Shown: positions 37,341-46,861 of the stretch, piece by piece
How positions within the stretch are numbered: the stretch's first letter is position 1
Layout: every line of letters begins with the position of its first letter
Origin: Brucella daejeonensis
Lineage (GTDB): Bacteria; Pseudomonadota; Alphaproteobacteria; Rhizobiales; Rhizobiaceae
Assembly (NCBI RefSeq): GCF_014199265.1
Contig: NZ_JACIJG010000012.1
Location: 62,001-126,000, forward strand
DNA: 64,000 bases
Direction: 5' to 3'
The notes under the pieces: model-generated
Database searches by the model: none
Seen by the model: only the letters and a program-made list of their open reading frames with translations
Told to the model about the DNA's origin: nothing
Translations under genes and position numbers: made by a program

Positions 37341-38240
37341 ATGGCTCAATTGATTGATGGCAAGAAGCTCGCCGAGGATGTGGTTTCCACGGTGAAGACC
37401 GAAACCGAAAAGCTGGTGGCCGCGACCGGCGTGGTTCCGGGCATTGCCGTGGTGATCGTCGGCGAAGATCCGGCGAGCCAGGTTTACGTGGCTTCCAAAA
37501 GCCGCAAGGCCAAGGAATGCGGCTTCCATTCCGTGCAGCACGATCTGCCGGAAACCGCATCGGAGCAGGAACTTCTCGACCTCATCGAGAGCCTCAACAG
37601 CGATCCCGCCATCCACGGCATCCTGGTGCAGTTGCCGCTGCCCGGACATATCGATTCAGGCCGCGTGATCCAGACCATTTCGCCGGACAAGGACGTGGAC
37701 GGTTTTCATTTCATCAATGTCGGAAAGCTCGGCACCGGCGAGATCGAAACGGCCTTCGTTCCCTGCACGCCAGCCGGTGCGATGATCATGATCGACCGCG
37801 TGCACGGACGCGATCTGTCGGGTCTCAACGCAGTGGTGATCGGGCGTTCCAACATCGTCGGCAAGCCGATGTTCAACCTTCTGCTCGCCGCCAACGCGAC
37901 TGTGACGGTGGCGCATAGCCGCACGAAGGACCTGCCCGCGATTGCCCGCACGGCGGATATTCTGGTGGCGGCTGTCGGACGTCCGCAGATGGTCAAGGGC
38001 GACTGGGTCAAGCCCGGCGCGACCGTGATCGATGTCGGCATCAACCGTATTCCGGCCCCCGAAAAGGGCGAGGGCAAGACCAGACTGGTCGGCGATGTCG
38101 ATTTTACGGAAGCCGAAAAGGTTGCGGGAGCGATCACGCCGGTTCCCGGCGGCGTCGGTCCGATGACCATTGCCATGCTGATGGCCAACACGCTTACCGC
38201 GGCTTGCCGCAGTGTTGGCGCAAAAAAGCCCGTTTTTTGA
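37341..38240 (+). CDS. folD: Bifunctional methylenetetrahydrofolate dehydrogenase / methenyltetrahydrofolate cyclohydrolase
   Basis: This 299-residue enzyme interconverts 5,10-methylene-, 5,10-methenyl- and 10-formyl-tetrahydrofolate. Diagnostic segments are [14 protein letters not shown] with the catalytic Tyr/Lys region, the first signature [14 protein letters not shown] and [10 protein letters not shown], the NADP-site [14 protein letters not shown], and the second signature [14 protein letters not shown]. The intergenic region before it (37134-37340) has a direct repeat AGACACGCAATTCC at about 37271 and 37285. It ends before a strong hairpin. Confidence 0.95.
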   Translation: MAQLIDGKKLAEDVVSTVKTETEKLVAATGVVPGIAVVIVGEDPASQVYVASKSRKAKECGFHSVQHDLPETASEQELLDLIESLNSDPAIHGILVQLPLPGHIDSGRVIQTISPDKDVDGFHFINVGKLGTGEIETAFVPCTPAGAMIMIDRVHGRDLSGLNAVVIGRSNIVGKPMFNLLLAANATVTVAHSRTKDLPAIARTADILVAAVGRPQMVKGDWVKPGATVIDVGINRIPAPEKGEGKTRLVGDVDFTEAEKVAGAITPVPGGVGPMTIAMLMANTLTAACRSVGAKKPVF

Positions 38241-38293
38241 CACAATTGAACAGCGCTTTTTGCGCTGTTTCGTGTCGATTGGCATGATTTGAG

Positions 38294-38324
38294 AGGCAAA
38301 ACAGCGCAAATCGCTGTTTTGCCT
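38294..38324. terminator. Bidirectional terminator between folD and edd
   Basis: A perfect 13-base stem AGGCAAAACAGCG / CGCTGTTTTGCCT with a CAAAT loop lies midway between the convergent stops. A smaller hairpin CAGCGC-TTTTT-GCGCTG precedes it at about 38252-38268. Confidence 0.88.
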
Positions 38325-38343
38325 TAATTCATTTCGGGTCGTT

Positions 38344-40176
38344 TCAGAACACCGAAGCGCCCTCGTCGGCCCGTCCGGCGATCTGGCGGAAGGCGCGGAA
38401 CAATTCGCGTCCGACACCGTGCTCGTTGCCGGAAAGGTCGGGACGGTCTTCCAGCCGGGCGTCGAGCGCCGCCTGGCTGACCAAAATTTCCAGCGTACCA
38501 TTGACGGCGTCGAGGCGGATAACATCGCCGTTGCGGATTTTTCCGATGACGCCGCCGTCGAGCGCTTCCGGCGTGACGTGAATGGCGGAGGGCACCTTGC
38601 CCGATGCCCCCGACAGACGCCCGTCGGTGACGAGCGCGACACGCTGGCCGCGATCCTGCAATATGCCGAGAACGGTCATCAGCTTGTGCAGTTCCGGCAT
38701 CCCGTTGGCTTTCGGACCCTGATAGCGCACCACGGCGACGAAATCGCCGGAAAGGTCGCCCGCCTTGAACGCGGCCTGCATTTCCGCCTGATCGTTGAAG
38801 ACCTTCGCAGGCGCTTCGATGACATGGCGCTCCGGCTTCACGGCGGAAACCTTGATGATGGCATTGCCGATATTGCCGGTCAGGACCTTGAGGCCGCCGG
38901 TTGGCTGGAACGGTGAATGAATCTTGGCGAGAACCTTCTCGTCGCCGCTCTTTTCCGGCACCGGTTCGCGCACGACCGTGCCGTCGGGACCGAGCTTCGG
39001 CTCGATGGCGTAAGGCCGCAGACCTTCGCCCCAGACGGTACGGACATCTTCATGCAGGATGCCGCCGTCAAGCAGTTCGCGGATCAGAAAGCCCATGCCG
39101 CCCGCAGCGTGGAAATGGTTCACATCGGCCAGACCGTTCGGATAGACGCGGGCCAGAAGCGGCACCACATCCGAAATTTCCGAAATATCGTGCCATGTCA
39201 GCTTGATACCGGCGCTGGCTGCCATGGCGATCAGGTGAATGGTGTGATTGGTCGAGCCGCCGGTGGCGTTGAGCCCCACGACGCCGTTGACGAAGGACCG
39301 CTCGTCCAGCATCTCGCCGACCGGCGTATATTCGTTGCCGAGTGCGGTGATGGCCAGCGCGCGCCTGGCGGCTTCGCGGGTCAGGGCGTCGCGCAGCGGC
39401 GTGCCCGGATTGATGAAGGATGCGCCCGGCAGATGCAGGCCCATGATTTCCATCAGCATCTGGTTGGAATTGGCCGTGCCGTAGAAGGTGCAGGTGCCGG
39501 GGCCGTGATAGGATTTCGACTCCGATTCCAGCAATTCGGCGCGGCCGACCTTGCCTTCGGCATAAAGCTGGCGCGTTTTGGCCTTTTCGTCATTGGGAAG
39601 ACCGCTGGTCATCGGACCGGCGGGCACGAAGACTGCGGGCAGATGGCCGAAGGTCAGCGCGCCGGTGATGAGGCCGGGCACGATCTTGTCGCAGACGCCG
39701 AGATAGAGGGCGGCATCGAACATATCGTGCGACAGGCCGACAGCGGTCGCCATGGCGATCACTTCGCGCGAGAACAGCGAAAGCTCCATGCCGGCAAAGC
39801 CTTGTGTGACGCCGTCGCACATGGCGGGCACGCCGCCTGCCACCTGCGCCACGCCGCCCGCCTCGCGCGCGGCCTGCCTGATGAGCGCCGGGAAGGTTTC
39901 GAAGGGCTGGTGGGCCGACAGCATGTCGTTATAGGCGGTGATGATGCCGAGGTTCGGCACTTCGTCGCCCGTCAGCGCCGCCTTGTCGTGCGGACCGCAG
40001 GCGGCAAAGCCATGGGCGAGATTGGCGCAGCCCAGAACGGCGCGTTTCGGCTTCTTTGAAGCGGCCTCGCGAACCCGCCCGAGATAGGCCTCGCGGGTCG
40101 GTTTGGAGCGTTCGCGGATGCGCTCGGTGATTTCCTGTATGCGTTTATGAGCGGACTGCATGGGCATGGGTATCAC
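38344..40176 (-). CDS. edd: Phosphogluconate dehydratase (Entner-Doudoroff)
   Basis: This enzyme of up to 610 residues dehydrates 6-phosphogluconate to 2-keto-3-deoxy-6-phosphogluconate. It is an IlvD/Edd Fe-S enzyme with cluster cysteines in [26 protein letters not shown] and [15 protein letters not shown], and the C-terminal signature [19 protein letters not shown]. Three Met codons lie within the first six residues; 40161 is the most likely start because the sequence [12 protein letters not shown] is where family resemblance begins. It is third in the leftward zwf-pgl-edd set, 31 bases after pgl. Confidence 0.94.
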   Translation of the reverse strand: MIPMPMQSAHKRIQEITERIRERSKPTREAYLGRVREAASKKPKRAVLGCANLAHGFAACGPHDKAALTGDEVPNLGIITAYNDMLSAHQPFETFPALIRQAAREAGGVAQVAGGVPAMCDGVTQGFAGMELSLFSREVIAMATAVGLSHDMFDAALYLGVCDKIVPGLITGALTFGHLPAVFVPAGPMTSGLPNDEKAKTRQLYAEGKVGRAELLESESKSYHGPGTCTFYGTANSNQMLMEIMGLHLPGASFINPGTPLRDALTREAARRALAITALGNEYTPVGEMLDERSFVNGVVGLNATGGSTNHTIHLIAMAASAGIKLTWHDISEISDVVPLLARVYPNGLADVNHFHAAGGMGFLIRELLDGGILHEDVRTVWGEGLRPYAIEPKLGPDGTVVREPVPEKSGDEKVLAKIHSPFQPTGGLKVLTGNIGNAIIKVSAVKPERHVIEAPAKVFNDQAEMQAAFKAGDLSGDFVAVVRYQGPKANGMPELHKLMTVLGILQDRGQRVALVTDGRLSGASGKVPSAIHVTPEALDGGVIGKIRNGDVIRLDAVNGTLEILVSQAALDARLEDRPDLSGNEHGVGRELFRAFRQIAGRADEGASVF

Positions 40177-40206
40177 CTGTGTCGGCCAATCCGGCCTGAA
40201 TGGGTT

Positions 40207-40905
40207 TTAACTCGTCCAGTAGAGCTGGATAGGGGCGCGGGCATGGTGGAACACGGCGCGCACGGGCATTTCATTTTCGTCGTCGCCGGAAAGTGCCTTT
40301 TCGAGCGTTGCCTGCTTGGCCGCGCCCTCGATATGCAGCACCACCATTTCCGCCCCGGCGATGAGCGGCAGGGTCAGCGTCAGGCGCTTTTCACCGGCGC
40401 CTTCGGCATGGATCGGCAGGACGAGCGCGCGTGTTGCCGGGTCGATCGCCTGATCGAGCCGGTCGGCATCGGGGAAGAAGGAGGCGGTATGACCGTCATT
40501 GCCCATGCCAAGCACCACCACGTCAAAAGGACGGCGTAACGCATCGATGCGGCTGGCGGCGGCAAGCGCCGCCGTTTCGACCGTCGCCGCCGGATTGTAA
40601 AGGCCGACGAACCTGGCCACGCCCGCATGATCGCGCAAAAGATGCTCGCGCACCAGCTTTTCGTTGGAGCGCTCGTTCTCGACGGGCACGAAACGCTCGT
40701 CCACCAGCGTGATCGTCACGGCATTCCAGTCGATCATCTTGCGCGACAGCACCTCGAACAGCCTGAGCGGCGTGGTGCCACCGGAGACGGCGAGCGTCGC
40801 CTGTCCCCGCTCGGCAATGGCGGCATTGAGCTTGTTCGCAATGGATTCGGAAAGCGCCTGCGCCAGTTCCGATCCGCTGGTGAAATCATGCCGTTCGATG
40901 CTCAT
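40207..40905 (-). CDS. pgl: 6-phosphogluconolactonase
   Basis: This 232-residue enzyme hydrolyses 6-phosphoglucono-1,5-lactone, linking Zwf to Edd. Family marks are LAVSGGTTPLRLFEVLS, the WNAVTITLVDERFVP motif, and DVVVLGMGNDGHTASFFPD with the catalytic histidine. ATG at 40905 has GGAAAGGA at ideal spacing and is preferred to the Met seven codons upstream. A palindromic element separates it from zwf. Confidence 0.92.
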   Translation of the reverse strand: MSIERHDFTSGSELAQALSESIANKLNAAIAERGQATLAVSGGTTPLRLFEVLSRKMIDWNAVTITLVDERFVPVENERSNEKLVREHLLRDHAGVARFVGLYNPAATVETAALAAASRIDALRRPFDVVVLGMGNDGHTASFFPDADRLDQAIDPATRALVLPIHAEGAGEKRLTLTLPLIAGAEMVVLHIEGAAKQATLEKALSGDDENEMPVRAVFHHARAPIQLYWTS

Positions 40906-40916
40906 GCCATTCCTTT

Positions 40917-40997
40917 CCAACGACATGCTTCAAATATTCGTTTTCAAGCATGTCTTTATCCCAAAACCGGTTTCCACTTTCGGGAGACATGCTCATA
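40917..40997. repeat. Palindromic element inside the zwf-pgl-edd operon
   Basis: The first hairpin is ACATGCTTCAAATATTCG... with TTCAAGCATGT; the second reads CATGTCTTTATCCCAAAACC to TTTCGGGAGACATG. The second half matches the element at 33063-33104 closely. The TGA stop of zwf (40993-40995) lies at its right end, and the pgl start follows 12 bases beyond its left end. Confidence 0.75.
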
Positions 40998-42468
40998 GCG
41001 TTTCGTGCCAGGTGCGGCCGTCGCGTTCGATGAGCGCGATGGACGATGATGGTCCCCAGGTTCCGGCGGTGTAGCCCTGCACGGGCTGGCCGTTCTCGTC
41101 CCATCCCTGCAGGATCGGATCGACCCATTGCCATGCGGCTTCCACTTCGTCGCGGCGCATGAACAGCGTCTGGTTGCCGCGAACGACATCCATGATGAGG
41201 CGTTCATAAGCGTCCGGGTTCCGCTCGTCGAAGGATTCGGCAAAGCTCATGTCCAGCGGAACGTGGCGCAGGCGCATACCGCCCGGACCCGGGTCCTTGA
41301 TCATCAGCCACTGCTTGACGCCTTCGTCGGGCTGGAGGCGGATGACGAGCTGATTGGCATGGACCTTGCCCGCTCCTTCTCCGAAAATCGAATGCGGGAT
41401 CGGTTTGAAGGTGACGACGATTTCCGAAACGCGGGTGGCGAGGCGCTTGCCGGTGCGCAGATAGAAAGGCACGCCCGCCCAGCGCCAGTTGGCGATCTCC
41501 GCCTTCAGCGCCACGAAGGTTTCGGTATTGCTGGTATCGCTTTCGAGATCTTCCAGATAGCCCTTGACCGGACCGCCTGCCGAAGCGCCCGCGCGATACT
41601 GGCCGCGCACGGTCAGTTCCTCCACATTGGCTGCGGTAATGGGGTTCAGCGAGCGCAGCACCTTGACCTTTTCATCGTGCACCGCATCGGCGTCCAGCGA
41701 GGAAGGCGGCTCCATGGCGACGAGGCAGAGAAGCTGGAGAATGTGGTTCTGCACCATGTCGCGCAATGCGCCCGCCGTGTTGTAGTAACCGGCGCGCCCT
41801 TCAAGGCCGACGGATTCGGCAACCGTGATCTGCACATGGTCGATATGGGCGGAATTCCACAACGGCTCATAGAGCGCATTGGCAAAGCGCAGCGCCATCA
41901 GGTTCTGCACCGTTTCCTTGCCGAGATAGTGGTCGATGCGGAAAATCTGGTCTTCGCGGAACACGCTGCCCAGCGTGTCGTTCAGCACCATGGCCGATTC
42001 CAGATCGCGGCCGATGGGCTTTTCCACGATGATGCGCGTGTCGCGCGTGATGAGGCCGTGCGCCTTCAGGCGCGTGGCGATATCGCCGAAAAGCGATGGG
42101 CTGACAGCGAGATAAAAGGCGCGGATCTTTTCCGGCTTCTTGCCGATCAGCGTCTTGAGCGCATCCCAGCCTTCCTCGGATTTGGCATCGACGGCGATGT
42201 AGCGCAGGCGGGCGAGAAACTTCTCCACTTCCGCTTCGTCCACTTCCGTGGACTTGACGTGCTCATGGATGGCGGCGCGCGCAAACTGGCGGTATTCATC
42301 ATCGGTCATCTGGCTGCGCGAAGCGCCGATGATGCGCGTGGGGTCGGTGAGCTGGCCCGCACGCTGACGCTGATACAGTGCCGGAATGAGCTTGCGTTCC
42401 GCAAGGTCGCCCGAGCCGCCGAACACGATGCAGTCGAAAGGCTCTACCGGAATTGTCTGGCTGGTCAT
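40993..42468 (-). CDS. zwf: Glucose-6-phosphate 1-dehydrogenase
   Basis: This 491-residue enzyme oxidises glucose 6-phosphate with NAD(P). The N-terminal dinucleotide site is VFGGSGDLAERKLIPALY, the active-site signature is FRIDHYLGKETVQNLMALRF with the catalytic histidine, and the C-terminal part includes PFYLRTGKRLATRVSEIVVT. It is first in the operon feeding the Entner-Doudoroff pathway. The start ATG at 42468 follows AAGAGAGCGAT. No gluconate- or HexR-type operator was identified in the 42469-42738 gap, which also contains the promoter of the rightward SDR gene. Confidence 0.95.
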   Translation of the reverse strand: MTSQTIPVEPFDCIVFGGSGDLAERKLIPALYQRQRAGQLTDPTRIIGASRSQMTDDEYRQFARAAIHEHVKSTEVDEAEVEKFLARLRYIAVDAKSEEGWDALKTLIGKKPEKIRAFYLAVSPSLFGDIATRLKAHGLITRDTRIIVEKPIGRDLESAMVLNDTLGSVFREDQIFRIDHYLGKETVQNLMALRFANALYEPLWNSAHIDHVQITVAESVGLEGRAGYYNTAGALRDMVQNHILQLLCLVAMEPPSSLDADAVHDEKVKVLRSLNPITAANVEELTVRGQYRAGASAGGPVKGYLEDLESDTSNTETFVALKAEIANWRWAGVPFYLRTGKRLATRVSEIVVTFKPIPHSIFGEGAGKVHANQLVIRLQPDEGVKQWLMIKDPGPGGMRLRHVPLDMSFAESFDERNPDAYERLIMDVVRGNQTLFMRRDEVEAAWQWVDPILQGWDENGQPVQGYTAGTWGPSSSIALIERDGRTWHETL

Positions 42469-42738
42469 CTATCGCTCTCTTCTCTTCTTGCGCAAATCAG
42501 GGCGTCTTGGGGCAGGATGCGATTTTAGCGCAGGTCCTGTCTATTATCTAATCGATTTAAATTCAACCGTCGCAATGCCGCATTCGCGTTAATTTGAAGG
42601 TTGCCTGCCATAATTGACGGATTAATCGCTTGCGCATACATGACATGTTCATCTTAGGGCCATATTGGAACAAACAATTTGGATTCAAGTGATTTGGCCA
42701 AGTTGGAGGGTATCCCGGTTCTGCCAAAGGAGAATGAC

Positions 42739-43488
42739 ATGAAAAGGCTGCAGGACAAGGTCGCAATCATCACCGGCGCCGGTTCGGGGTTCGGTTCAGG
42801 CATGGCGCGCCTTTTTGCGGCCGAGGGCGCCAGGGTCGTTCTCGCCGATGTGAATGTGAAATATGTCGAGGACGAACTGGCCGAAATGGGCGCGAACGGT
42901 CTTGCCGTGCAGGCCGACGTTTCGCGGAAGGACGATATGGAGCGCGTGGCGCGCGCCGCCTTCGAGCAGTTCGGGCGCATCGACATCATGGTCAACAATG
43001 CGGGCTTCACGCATCGCAACATGCCGCTGACCGAGGTGGACGAGCACAATTTCGATCTGATCGCGGCCGTGAACATGAAGGCGCTTTATTATTCGACGCA
43101 GATCGTCGTGCCGATCATGGAGCATCAGGGCGGCGGCGTCATCATCAACACCGCATCGGCAACCGCGCTGCGTCCGCGCAAGGGACTCGTCTGGTACAGC
43201 GCATCGAAGGGCTGGATCGTCAGCGCCACCAGGGCGATGGCGCTGGAACTGGCAGAAAAGAACATCCGCGTGAACTGCATCTGCCCGGCGGAAAGCGGCG
43301 GCGAGGGGCTGGCGCTGTTCCTGCCCGAAGATACGCCCGAAGCGCGCGAGGGCCTGAAGGCGACCATTCCGCTCGACCGTTTCTCCACCCCGGAAGACGT
43401 GGCCGAGGCGGCACTCTGGCTCGCTTCCGATGCGGCCTCGATGGTCACGGGCACCGCGCTCAGCATCGATGGCGGCTATTCGATCTAG
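42739..43488 (+). CDS. Short-chain dehydrogenase/reductase
   Basis: This 249-residue classical SDR oxidoreductase has the cofactor motif ITGAGSGFGSGMARLFA (TGxxxGxG), the acidic residue in VVLADVN that favours NAD, the NNAG motif, catalytic Ser in INTASATALRP and the YSASKG Tyr/Lys pair. The C-terminal MVTGTALSIDGG is typical. ATG at 42739 follows AAAGGAGAATGAC. It is convergent with an MFS transporter; the two stop codons share the palindromic CTAG at 43485-43488. With the MFS and GntR genes it probably belongs to an uptake and oxidation cluster for an unknown hydroxy compound. Confidence 0.9.
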   Translation: MKRLQDKVAIITGAGSGFGSGMARLFAAEGARVVLADVNVKYVEDELAEMGANGLAVQADVSRKDDMERVARAAFEQFGRIDIMVNNAGFTHRNMPLTEVDEHNFDLIAAVNMKALYYSTQIVVPIMEHQGGGVIINTASATALRPRKGLVWYSASKGWIVSATRAMALELAEKNIRVNCICPAESGGEGLALFLPEDTPEAREGLKATIPLDRFSTPEDVAEAALWLASDAASMVTGTALSIDGGYSI

Positions 43489-44735
43489 CCGCGGATGTTG
43501 CGGGTAATGGCCCAGTTATAAACCGCGCCCACGGCCATGATCAGGCATGTGCCGAGGAAGACGGCGCGCATTCCGAAATGTCCGCCGACGAAGCCGCCCG
43601 CGACCGGTCCGGCGACCTGTCCGACATATTGCGCCGAGACGGAAAGCCCGAGCACACCGCCCGCCACACGGTCGGGCACATTGTGCCGGATGACGCTCGT
43701 GATGCAGGGCAGCAGCCCGCCGAGCGCCAGCCCCATCAGGAAGCGCAGGCCGATCAACTGCCAGGCCTCGGTTACGAAGGCCTGCGGGATCAGAAGGGCG
43801 CTGGAAGCCGCCAGCGCCACGATGACGACACGGGTGTGGCCGATGCGGTCGGCAAGCCGGCCGAGCCGGGACGACGACAGGATGCTGCCGAGCGCCGCAG
43901 CCGCCATCACCACGCCGGAAATCAGCGTCACCCTGCTCTGGTCGTCCATCAACTGCATGACATAGACGGTGAGGATCGGTTCGATGGACATATTGGCGAA
44001 GAGCAGCAACATGCCCGTTACCAGCATGGCGATTACCGGCTTCCTGTCGGGGATGGCAGCCCAGATGGATTCCGCCTTCTGCTCCCTGGTTGGCTTCGGC
44101 GGCTTGCGCTCCTCGCGGATCAGGAAGGTCGTGGCCAGAAAGGTGAGGAAGATCACGCCGCCCGCAAGCCAGAAAGTGGCGCGGATGCCGATCAGCGGCG
44201 GCAGCGCGCCGCCCAGAAGCGGGCCGGCCAGATTGCCCGCCATGATGCCTGCCGAAAGCGCGCCCAGCGCCCAGCCGGTCTTGTCCTTCGGTGTCTGCGT
44301 GGCGACGAGGATCATCGAGCCGGACGAATAGCCGCCCGCGATGCCGACGAAAAGCCGCAGCGCCACCAATTGCCAGACACTCGTCACCATGCCGATCAGC
44401 GACATGGCGACGGCCATGCCGAAGCTTGCGCGGATCAGCATGAGCTTGCGCCCGTAGCGGTCGCCGAGCCTGCCCCAGAGCGGCGCGACGAAGGCGGCGG
44501 CAAGAAAGGTCGCGCCATAGGCGATGCCGGACCATTGCACGATGGCCGCGTGATCGGTGACGCCGAGCTGTTCCACATAAAGCGGCAGGAAAGGCAGCAG
44601 CAGCGACATGGCGATGAGCGTGGTGAAAGAGCCGATAAGGCAGATGGCGAGGTTCTGCTTCCAGTAGCGTTCGTGGCTTTCTGCATCGCTCATGCCGGCG
44701 GTTTCATCCCCGGCGGCGGATTGGGTGGCGCTCAT
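43485..44735 (-). CDS. Major facilitator superfamily transporter
   Basis: This 416-residue transporter has 12 predicted transmembrane helices and the MFS motif A-like loop WGRLGDRYGRKLMLIR between helices 2 and 3, repeated less well as LGRLADRIGHTRVVI between helices 8 and 9. It resembles the multidrug-efflux branch (DHA1, TetA/MdtG-like). ATG at 44735 is preferred to a start 39 codons upstream that would run through the operator. It is divergent from the GntR regulator, which likely controls it. Confidence 0.88.
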   Translation of the reverse strand: MSATQSAAGDETAGMSDAESHERYWKQNLAICLIGSFTTLIAMSLLLPFLPLYVEQLGVTDHAAIVQWSGIAYGATFLAAAFVAPLWGRLGDRYGRKLMLIRASFGMAVAMSLIGMVTSVWQLVALRLFVGIAGGYSSGSMILVATQTPKDKTGWALGALSAGIMAGNLAGPLLGGALPPLIGIRATFWLAGGVIFLTFLATTFLIREERKPPKPTREQKAESIWAAIPDRKPVIAMLVTGMLLLFANMSIEPILTVYVMQLMDDQSRVTLISGVVMAAAALGSILSSSRLGRLADRIGHTRVVIVALAASSALLIPQAFVTEAWQLIGLRFLMGLALGGLLPCITSVIRHNVPDRVAGGVLGLSVSAQYVGQVAGPVAGGFVGGHFGMRAVFLGTCLIMAVGAVYNWAITRNIRG

Positions 44736-44756
44736 GTCGTTCCCTGCGGATTGTAT

Positions 44757-44790
44757 TGTATTCCATTTTGGGATACCAAATTGGAATACA
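44757..44790. promoter_or_regulatory. GntR-type operator between the MFS and GntR genes
   Basis: An outer inverted repeat TGTATTCCA / TGGAATACA encloses a central TTGGGATACCAA, so three copies of a TGG-ATAC-type element sit in 34 bases. FCD-class GntR regulators bind TGGTATACCA-like sites. It lies between the divergent start codons. Binding by the neighbouring regulator is inferred. Confidence 0.65.
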
Positions 44791-44851
44791 TCCATGCGCC
44801 TGTTGGGTTGGCTTGTCAATCGGCGTGCGCGCAAAGGGAGAACAGGTTTCA

Positions 44852-45517
44852 ATGTCCCAGATGCAGGAAATCGAAACGCAGCTTCGCGACAGGATTCTCG
44901 GGCTTGACCTTGGACCGGGCGAACGGCTGACCGAGCGCTGGATCGAGGCGCAGTTTTCCGCCTCGCGTACGCCGATCCGCGCGGCGCTTCTGCGGCTGGA
45001 GGCGGAGGGGCTGGTCTGCCGGGAGGGGCGAGGATGGACGGTATCGCCGATCAATCTCGGTGAAATCGCCCAGATCGGCGTCTATCGCGAGGCGCTGGAA
45101 ATTGCCGCCTTGAAACTCACCTGCACGCTCGAAGATCGCGGCGGCGTGGAGCCGATTGCGGCCATGCTGGATAGCTGCGACGCGGCAACCTCACGCGAGG
45201 AATGGCATCGTGTGGGCATGGATTTTCACATCGAGCTGGCGCGGCTTTCCGGCAATGAATTTCTGGGCCGTGGCGTGCGTGATGCGATGCAGCGGCTTTC
45301 CCGCGCACGCTGGCTGGAAGTGCGCGACGCGGCGGCGCTTGCCCGCGCCTGGGACGAGCATCGCGCCATTCTGGATGCGGTGCGCGAGGGCGATGCGGAC
45401 AAGGCGACGGGGTTGATGAGCGCGCATCTGGGGCGCAGTCGCGCCCGTCTGGTCGCGAGCCTGCACGAAGACCGTCGCGGGCTGAAGGCGCGGGGTTTCG
45501 CGGTGATCGGCACCTGA
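44852..45517 (+). CDS. GntR-family transcriptional regulator, FCD class
   Basis: This 221-residue regulator has an N-terminal winged helix-turn-helix (LTERWIEAQFSASRTPIRAA and LRLEAEGLVCREGRGW) and an all-helical FCD ligand domain (EIAQIGVYREALEIAALKL, DFHIELARLSGN, EHRAILDAVREGD). Metal-binding His/Asp residues typical for FCD are visible in DFH and DEHRAI. The start at 44852 follows AAAGGGAGAACAGG. It is divergent from the MFS gene across a symmetrical operator and probably represses it. Confidence 0.9.
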   Translation: MSQMQEIETQLRDRILGLDLGPGERLTERWIEAQFSASRTPIRAALLRLEAEGLVCREGRGWTVSPINLGEIAQIGVYREALEIAALKLTCTLEDRGGVEPIAAMLDSCDAATSREEWHRVGMDFHIELARLSGNEFLGRGVRDAMQRLSRARWLEVRDAAALARAWDEHRAILDAVREGDADKATGLMSAHLGRSRARLVASLHEDRRGLKARGFAVIGT

Positions 45518-45521
45518 CCCG

Positions 45522-45737
45522 TTACCGCCATTCGGGCAGCTTGTGTCCCTCGCGCGAATAATGCGGGCGGCGTCCTTCGCGCAGGCCGATGTCGCGCAGC
45601 AGATATTCCGGCGAATATTCCGTTATGACGATACGGGCCTTTCTGCGGGCGAAAAGGCGGCGGAAGAAAGCGCTTGGTCCTGGCCGGGCTGCCGGTACAG
45701 AGGGGGCGGCGATGCAGGCGGAATCGGTGTTTCTCAT
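45522..45737 (-). CDS. DUF1127 small basic protein
   Basis: This 71-residue protein ends with a DUF1127-type motif (YSPEYLLRDIGLREGRRP). The arginine-rich middle (FRRLFARRKARI) is typical of the longer DUF1127 proteins, some of which bind RNA and affect sRNA turnover and phosphate or nitrogen metabolism in Alphaproteobacteria. Met at 45737 is chosen over one four codons upstream. It is divergent from a LysR gene and convergent with the GntR gene, 4 bases apart. Confidence 0.8.
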   Translation of the reverse strand: MRNTDSACIAAPSVPAARPGPSAFFRRLFARRKARIVITEYSPEYLLRDIGLREGRRPHYSREGHKLPEWR

Positions 45738-45868
45738 GATCTCACCCATGAATTTCCAGGCGACGGTGGGAGGCGGTCGCGGTTAAACTGTACCTATCCA
45801 TATGCTCGCGAAATGCGTTGTTTTCCAATTGAATGTCGAGTAGCCTGCATAAGGAGACCTTATGCATT

Positions 45869-46759
45869 ATGACATCACCGCTTCCGCCGCTTTCGGCCAT
45901 ACGCGTCTTTGAATCGGCTGCCCGCCACGCAAGTTTCACACGCGCGGCGGAAGAGCTTGGCATGACGCAGGCGGCGGTCAGCTACCAGATCAGGATATTG
46001 GAGGAGCGTGTCGGCGCGCCGCTTTTCCTGCGCCGCCCCCGGCAGGTGGAACTGACCGAAATCGGCCAGCGTCTCGCGCCGGCGCTGACCGAAGCCTTCG
46101 AAACCATGCGCAACGCCTTTGCGAGCCTGCGCGAGGATATGGAAGGCGTGCTGACGATCAGCGTTCTGGCGACCTTCGCCGCCAACTGGCTGGTGCATCG
46201 GCTGGGCTCGTTCCAGATGCGCTATCCTTCGCTCGCCGTGCGACTGGAAACCTCCGATCAGGTGATCGACTTCGCGACGACGAATGTGGACGTGGCGATC
46301 CGCAGCGGCAAGGGACAGTGGCCGGGCCTTGAGACGCATGAACTGATAAAGGCCGAGTTTACGCCGATGCTGAACCCGGCGCTGGCCGAAAGCGTCGGCG
46401 GCATCCATGAGCCTGCCGATCTTCTGAAGTTGAAGGCCATCGATGCGAGCGATCCGTGGTGGAAAATCTGGTACGCGGCAGCGGGTATCGATCATCCGCA
46501 AATTCAGGGTAACACGCAGAACCGCTTCGGCGCGCAGCATCTGGAGGGGCGCGCCGCCGCATCCGGGCAGGGCGTGGGCATCCTGACGCCTGCCTTCCAT
46601 ATGCTCGAAGTCGCTTCCGGCCAGCTCATTCAGCCTTTCGACCTTGTCTGCGACGATGGCCTTGCCTATTGGCTGGTCTATCCGAAAAATCGCCGCAACG
46701 TGCCGAAAATCCGCGCCTTTCGCCAATGGATACTGGACGAATTGCACGGTCGAGGCTGA
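45869..46759 (+). CDS. LysR-family transcriptional regulator, GcvA-like
   Basis: This 296-residue regulator has the GcvA-type helix-turn-helix LSAIRVFESAARHASFTRAA and ELGMTQAAVSYQIRILEERV, followed by the substrate-binding fold with ISVLATFAANWLVHRLGSF and VDVAIRSGKG. The start at 45869 lies 14 bases after AAGGAG; an out-of-frame ATG is nearer. It is divergent from the DUF1127 gene and upstream of the AhpD/ECF41 pair, but the latter has its own promoter, so DUF1127 is the better candidate target. Confidence 0.88.
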   Translation: MTSPLPPLSAIRVFESAARHASFTRAAEELGMTQAAVSYQIRILEERVGAPLFLRRPRQVELTEIGQRLAPALTEAFETMRNAFASLREDMEGVLTISVLATFAANWLVHRLGSFQMRYPSLAVRLETSDQVIDFATTNVDVAIRSGKGQWPGLETHELIKAEFTPMLNPALAESVGGIHEPADLLKLKAIDASDPWWKIWYAAAGIDHPQIQGNTQNRFGAQHLEGRAAASGQGVGILTPAFHMLEVASGQLIQPFDLVCDDGLAYWLVYPKNRRNVPKIRAFRQWILDELHGRG

Positions 46760-46796
46760 GCGTGAATGGCCAAAGCCAAAAAAAATCGGGCCCGCA

Positions 46797-46823
46797 TGTC
46801 ACATTCGGCGATGCTGGTTCGTC
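46797..46823 (+). promoter_or_regulatory. ECF41-type promoter of the AhpD-like/sigma operon
   Basis: TGTCACA (46797-46803) and CGTC (46820-46823) are separated by 16 bases, which is the published ECF41 consensus architecture. It lies 38 bases before the start codon of the carboxymuconolactone decarboxylase-like gene, which is cotranscribed with the ECF41 sigma gene. Autoregulation is therefore expected. Confidence 0.8.
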
Positions 46824-46861
46824 ATGGTTGTCGGTAACTCTGGAAAATAGAAGGAACGACA

